DNA of 7,565 nucleotides from Rickettsiales bacterium (lineage in GTDB: Bacteria; Pseudomonadota; Alphaproteobacteria; Rickettsiales; Anaplasmataceae), in assembly GCA_031266615.1 (NCBI GenBank), contig JAISAR010000011.1:1-7565 (forward strand), given 5' to 3'. Below are positions 6,014 to 7,565 of this stretch, piece by piece. How positions within the stretch are numbered: the first letter of the stretch is position 1; every line of letters starts with the position of its first letter. The notes below the pieces were generated by a model. It saw only the letters and a program-made list of their open reading frames with translations. It was not told the origin of the DNA and did no database searches. The position numbers and the translations under genes were made by a program.

Positions 6014-7289
6014 AAGATGAAATGGAGATATCAGCTCCACACGAATTTAGTTTTTCGTGCATTGCTTCATATCCTCTCCATAAATGATGTGAGTTATTTA
6101 TTGTAGTTTCTCCACTAGCTACCAAAGAAGCAAGCACTAAGGCTGCCGTTGATCTTAAATCAGTAGCATATAGATTAGCTCCAGACAAGCTTTTTACTCC
6201 ATTTATAATAGCTTTGCTTTTCTCAATGCTAATATTAGCACCTAACTTTCTCAATTCATCTGCATGTGCAAATCTGTTTTCAAAAATGTTTTCTTCAATT
6301 ACTGATATCCCATCAGCGACGCACATTGCAGACATTAGTTGTGGCTGCATATCACTAGGAAAGTTAGGGTATGAATCTGTTGCAGCGTTAGCAGATTTAA
6401 TAGAGCCATTTTTTCTGGAAATAACAATACCTTCGCCATGCGGTTCAATCACAGCTCCTATAGCCTCCAATTCATTTGCAATACATCTTATATCAGATAG
6501 ATTTATTCCTTCTAACATCAATTTACCACCAGTTATTATAGCAGCTAGTGCGTATGTACCGGCTTCTATGCGATCTGATATTATTTTGTGGACACATCCG
6601 TTTAATGTCTCAACTCCTTTTATTGTGATCTTTTTATTGCCAATCTCAATATTAGCACCCATTTTCTTCAAGAACTCTATTAGATCCAGAACTTCCGGCT
6701 CTGTTGCAGCATTGTTTATTATTGTTATTCCTTCTGCAAGTGTTGCTGCCATTATTATGTTCTCCGTTGCACCAACACTTATTTTTTCGAATGTAATTTC
6801 TCTCCCTTGTAGCTTTCCTTTCACCGTTGCAATTATATTACAGCCGTCAATTTCAATTTTAGCCCCCATTTTTTCTAACGCTTTGATGTGCATGTCGACA
6901 GGACGTTTTCCAATGTTGCACCCACCAGGAAATGCTGTTCTCGCCTTGCCGAATCTGCTAAGCATTGGACCTAGCATTAAAAAAGATGCTCGCAGTTTAT
7001 TTGCAGTTTTATGCGGTATCACATGATTATTAATATTGCTACAGTTAATTTCTAAAGTATGATTTGCTTTATAGTCTTTGTTGTACAAAAAGTTTACTTT
7101 TGCCCCAAGACTTTTGAGCAGCTCAGACATCAGATGCACATCAATTAGATCAGGTACATTATGCAAAGTTACTGAAGAACTACTCAATAGGCTTGCTGCT
7201 GCTATTGGTAAAATAGCATTCTTTGAACCATTAACCTTGATTTTCCCAACTAAAGGCTTATGGTTACTCCTTACTAATATTTTATGCAT
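6012..7289 (-). CDS. murA: UDP-N-acetylglucosamine 1-carboxyvinyltransferase MurA
   Basis: MurA transfers enolpyruvate from phosphoenolpyruvate to UDP-GlcNAc in the cytoplasm, the first committed step toward peptidoglycan and lipid II. The 425-residue product is full length. It shows GSKNAILPI (21-29, with the K23/N24 pair equivalent to E. coli K22/N23), KLRASFLMLGP (98-108) and the active-site loop PGGCNIGKRPVDMH (121-134). The catalytic cysteine that fosfomycin alkylates is present as C124. The FPSDMQPQ segment supplies the conserved aspartate (about D313), and the C-terminal ATDLRS/RGYE stretches are typical. Anaplasmataceae such as Wolbachia lack a conventional wall but keep the lipid II pathway, which supports cell division, so an intact murA is expected. 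It is first in an operon with thyX. Its own Shine-Dalgarno is weak: AGGA lies 14 bases from the ATG. Confidence 0.98.
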   Translation of the reverse strand: MHKILVRSNHKPLVGKIKVNGSKNAILPIAAASLLSSSSVTLHNVPDLIDVHLMSELLKSLGAKVNFLYNKDYKANHTLEINCSNINNHVIPHKTANKLRASFLMLGPMLSRFGKARTAFPGGCNIGKRPVDMHIKALEKMGAKIEIDGCNIIATVKGKLQGREITFEKISVGATENIIMAATLAEGITIINNAATEPEVLDLIEFLKKMGANIEIGNKKITIKGVETLNGCVHKIISDRIEAGTYALAAIITGGKLMLEGINLSDIRCIANELEAIGAVIEPHGEGIVISRKNGSIKSANAATDSYPNFPSDMQPQLMSAMCVADGISVIEENIFENRFAHADELRKLGANISIEKSKAIINGVKSLSGANLYATDLRSTAALVLASLVASGETTINNSHHLWRGYEAMHEKLNSCGADISISS

Positions 7290-7315
7290 TTAATCAAACT
7301 AGATCCTACCGAATA

Positions 7316-7343
7316 AGTATAGTGAATTGGCAGTAAAAGGCAA
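7316..7343 (-). promoter_or_regulatory. Probable promoter of the murA-thyX operon
   Basis: On the minus strand, TTGCCT (7343-7338, four of six -35 matches) and TATACT (7321-7316, five of six -10 matches) are separated by 16 bases. Transcription would begin near 7309, leaving a leader of about 20 bases before the murA ATG. The short leader agrees with the weak ribosome-binding site. No attenuator or riboswitch is seen. Confidence 0.5.
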
Positions 7344-7385
7344 ACATAGCTATGGATTCCTTGATAAGTATGGTTGTATAGTAAG

Positions 7386-7400
7386 CCAGCGTCAAACGCT
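7386..7400. repeat. Decayed copy of the palindromic repeat core
   Basis: These 15 bases match the repeat core at 5046-5060 (CCAGCGTCACGCGCT) at 13 positions. They still form a 5-bp hairpin, AGCGT/ACGCT with a CAA loop. The flanks no longer show the AATGACA arms, so this looks like an eroded fragment upstream of the murA promoter. Confidence 0.4.
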
Positions 7401-7436
7401 TCCCAGTTTTATCTAGCTTAAGAAATTTACTAAATG

Positions 7437-7469
7437 GAAAAAAAGACAAAAGAAGCCCCGTTGGTGGCT
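7437..7469 (-). terminator. Probable leftward intrinsic terminator of an off-window gene
   Basis: On the minus strand, AGCCACCAACGGGGCT (7469-7454) can fold into a short GC-rich stem with one internal mismatch and a CAAC loop. It is followed by a T-rich run (7453 down to about 7437, including seven consecutive T). This would end a leftward transcript entering from the right, before the murA promoter. The stem is short, so the call is moderate. I see no open frame in 7470-7565, which holds only AT-rich sequence. Confidence 0.4.
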
Positions 7470-7565
7470 AGTTATTCATATTAACTTTATAAATTGGCGT
7501 TTTTTTATTCTAAACGTCTAATCTAGCTGCTTTTAAACCGCAACTGATCTAAATTTAAACGTTAA

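Noticed and set aside
6214..7026. 270-residue open frame on the plus strand opposite murA
   Set aside because: It is entirely antisense to a well-conserved enzyme, its hydrophobic Ile/Ser/Phe-rich composition is that of a complement-strand shadow, and no ribosome-binding site or promoter stands out.
7470..7565. tmRNA, tRNA or other structured RNA
   Set aside because: No cloverleaf, T-loop, tag reading frame or CCA-type end could be found.

Overview
The window looks like chromosomal DNA of a Wolbachia-type endosymbiont (Rickettsiales, Anaplasmataceae). The DNA is AT-rich and the housekeeping genes are Rickettsiales-like. Thymidylate synthesis is by the flavin-dependent ThyX, and murA sits beside an ankyrin-repeat membrane protein. 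The spacers hold short palindromic dispersed repeats with a 'CCAGCG...CGCTGG AATGACA' core of the kind common in Wolbachia. The genus is an inference from gene content and repeat style. I cannot assign a strain or supergroup.

Layout from left to right. 1-237 is a non-coding spacer with a perfect 11-bp hairpin and one half of a dispersed repeat. 238-1065 (minus) encodes a 275-residue protein with a short ankyrin module and a C-terminal transmembrane hairpin. It has a strong sigma70-type promoter overlapped by a 15-bp palindrome. 1213-3171 (minus) is priA, the replication-restart helicase, and it appears intact. 3172-3338 is a divergent intergenic region. 3339-4937 (plus) encodes a 532-residue acidic protein of unknown function. 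It has a possible duplicated beta-rich domain, a charged coiled coil, an RKKR basic cluster inside a disordered acidic linker, and a separate C-terminal domain. 4938-5138 is a convergent spacer carrying a composite palindromic repeat. 5139-6002 (minus, thyX) and 6012-7289 (minus, murA) form a tight two-gene operon in which the thyX Shine-Dalgarno overlaps the murA stop codon. 7290-7565 carries the murA promoter, a decayed repeat fragment and a probable leftward terminator for a gene beyond the right edge.

The recognised genes are core functions: fork restart (PriA), dTMP supply for DNA synthesis (ThyX) and the first committed step of the lipid II pathway (MurA). The accessory content is the ankyrin/transmembrane protein and the 532-residue protein, both plausible host-interaction candidates. 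The 532-residue protein is the least explained gene and the best candidate for something undescribed. I see no CRISPR array, defence island, toxin-antitoxin pair, intact insertion sequence, tRNA or rRNA.
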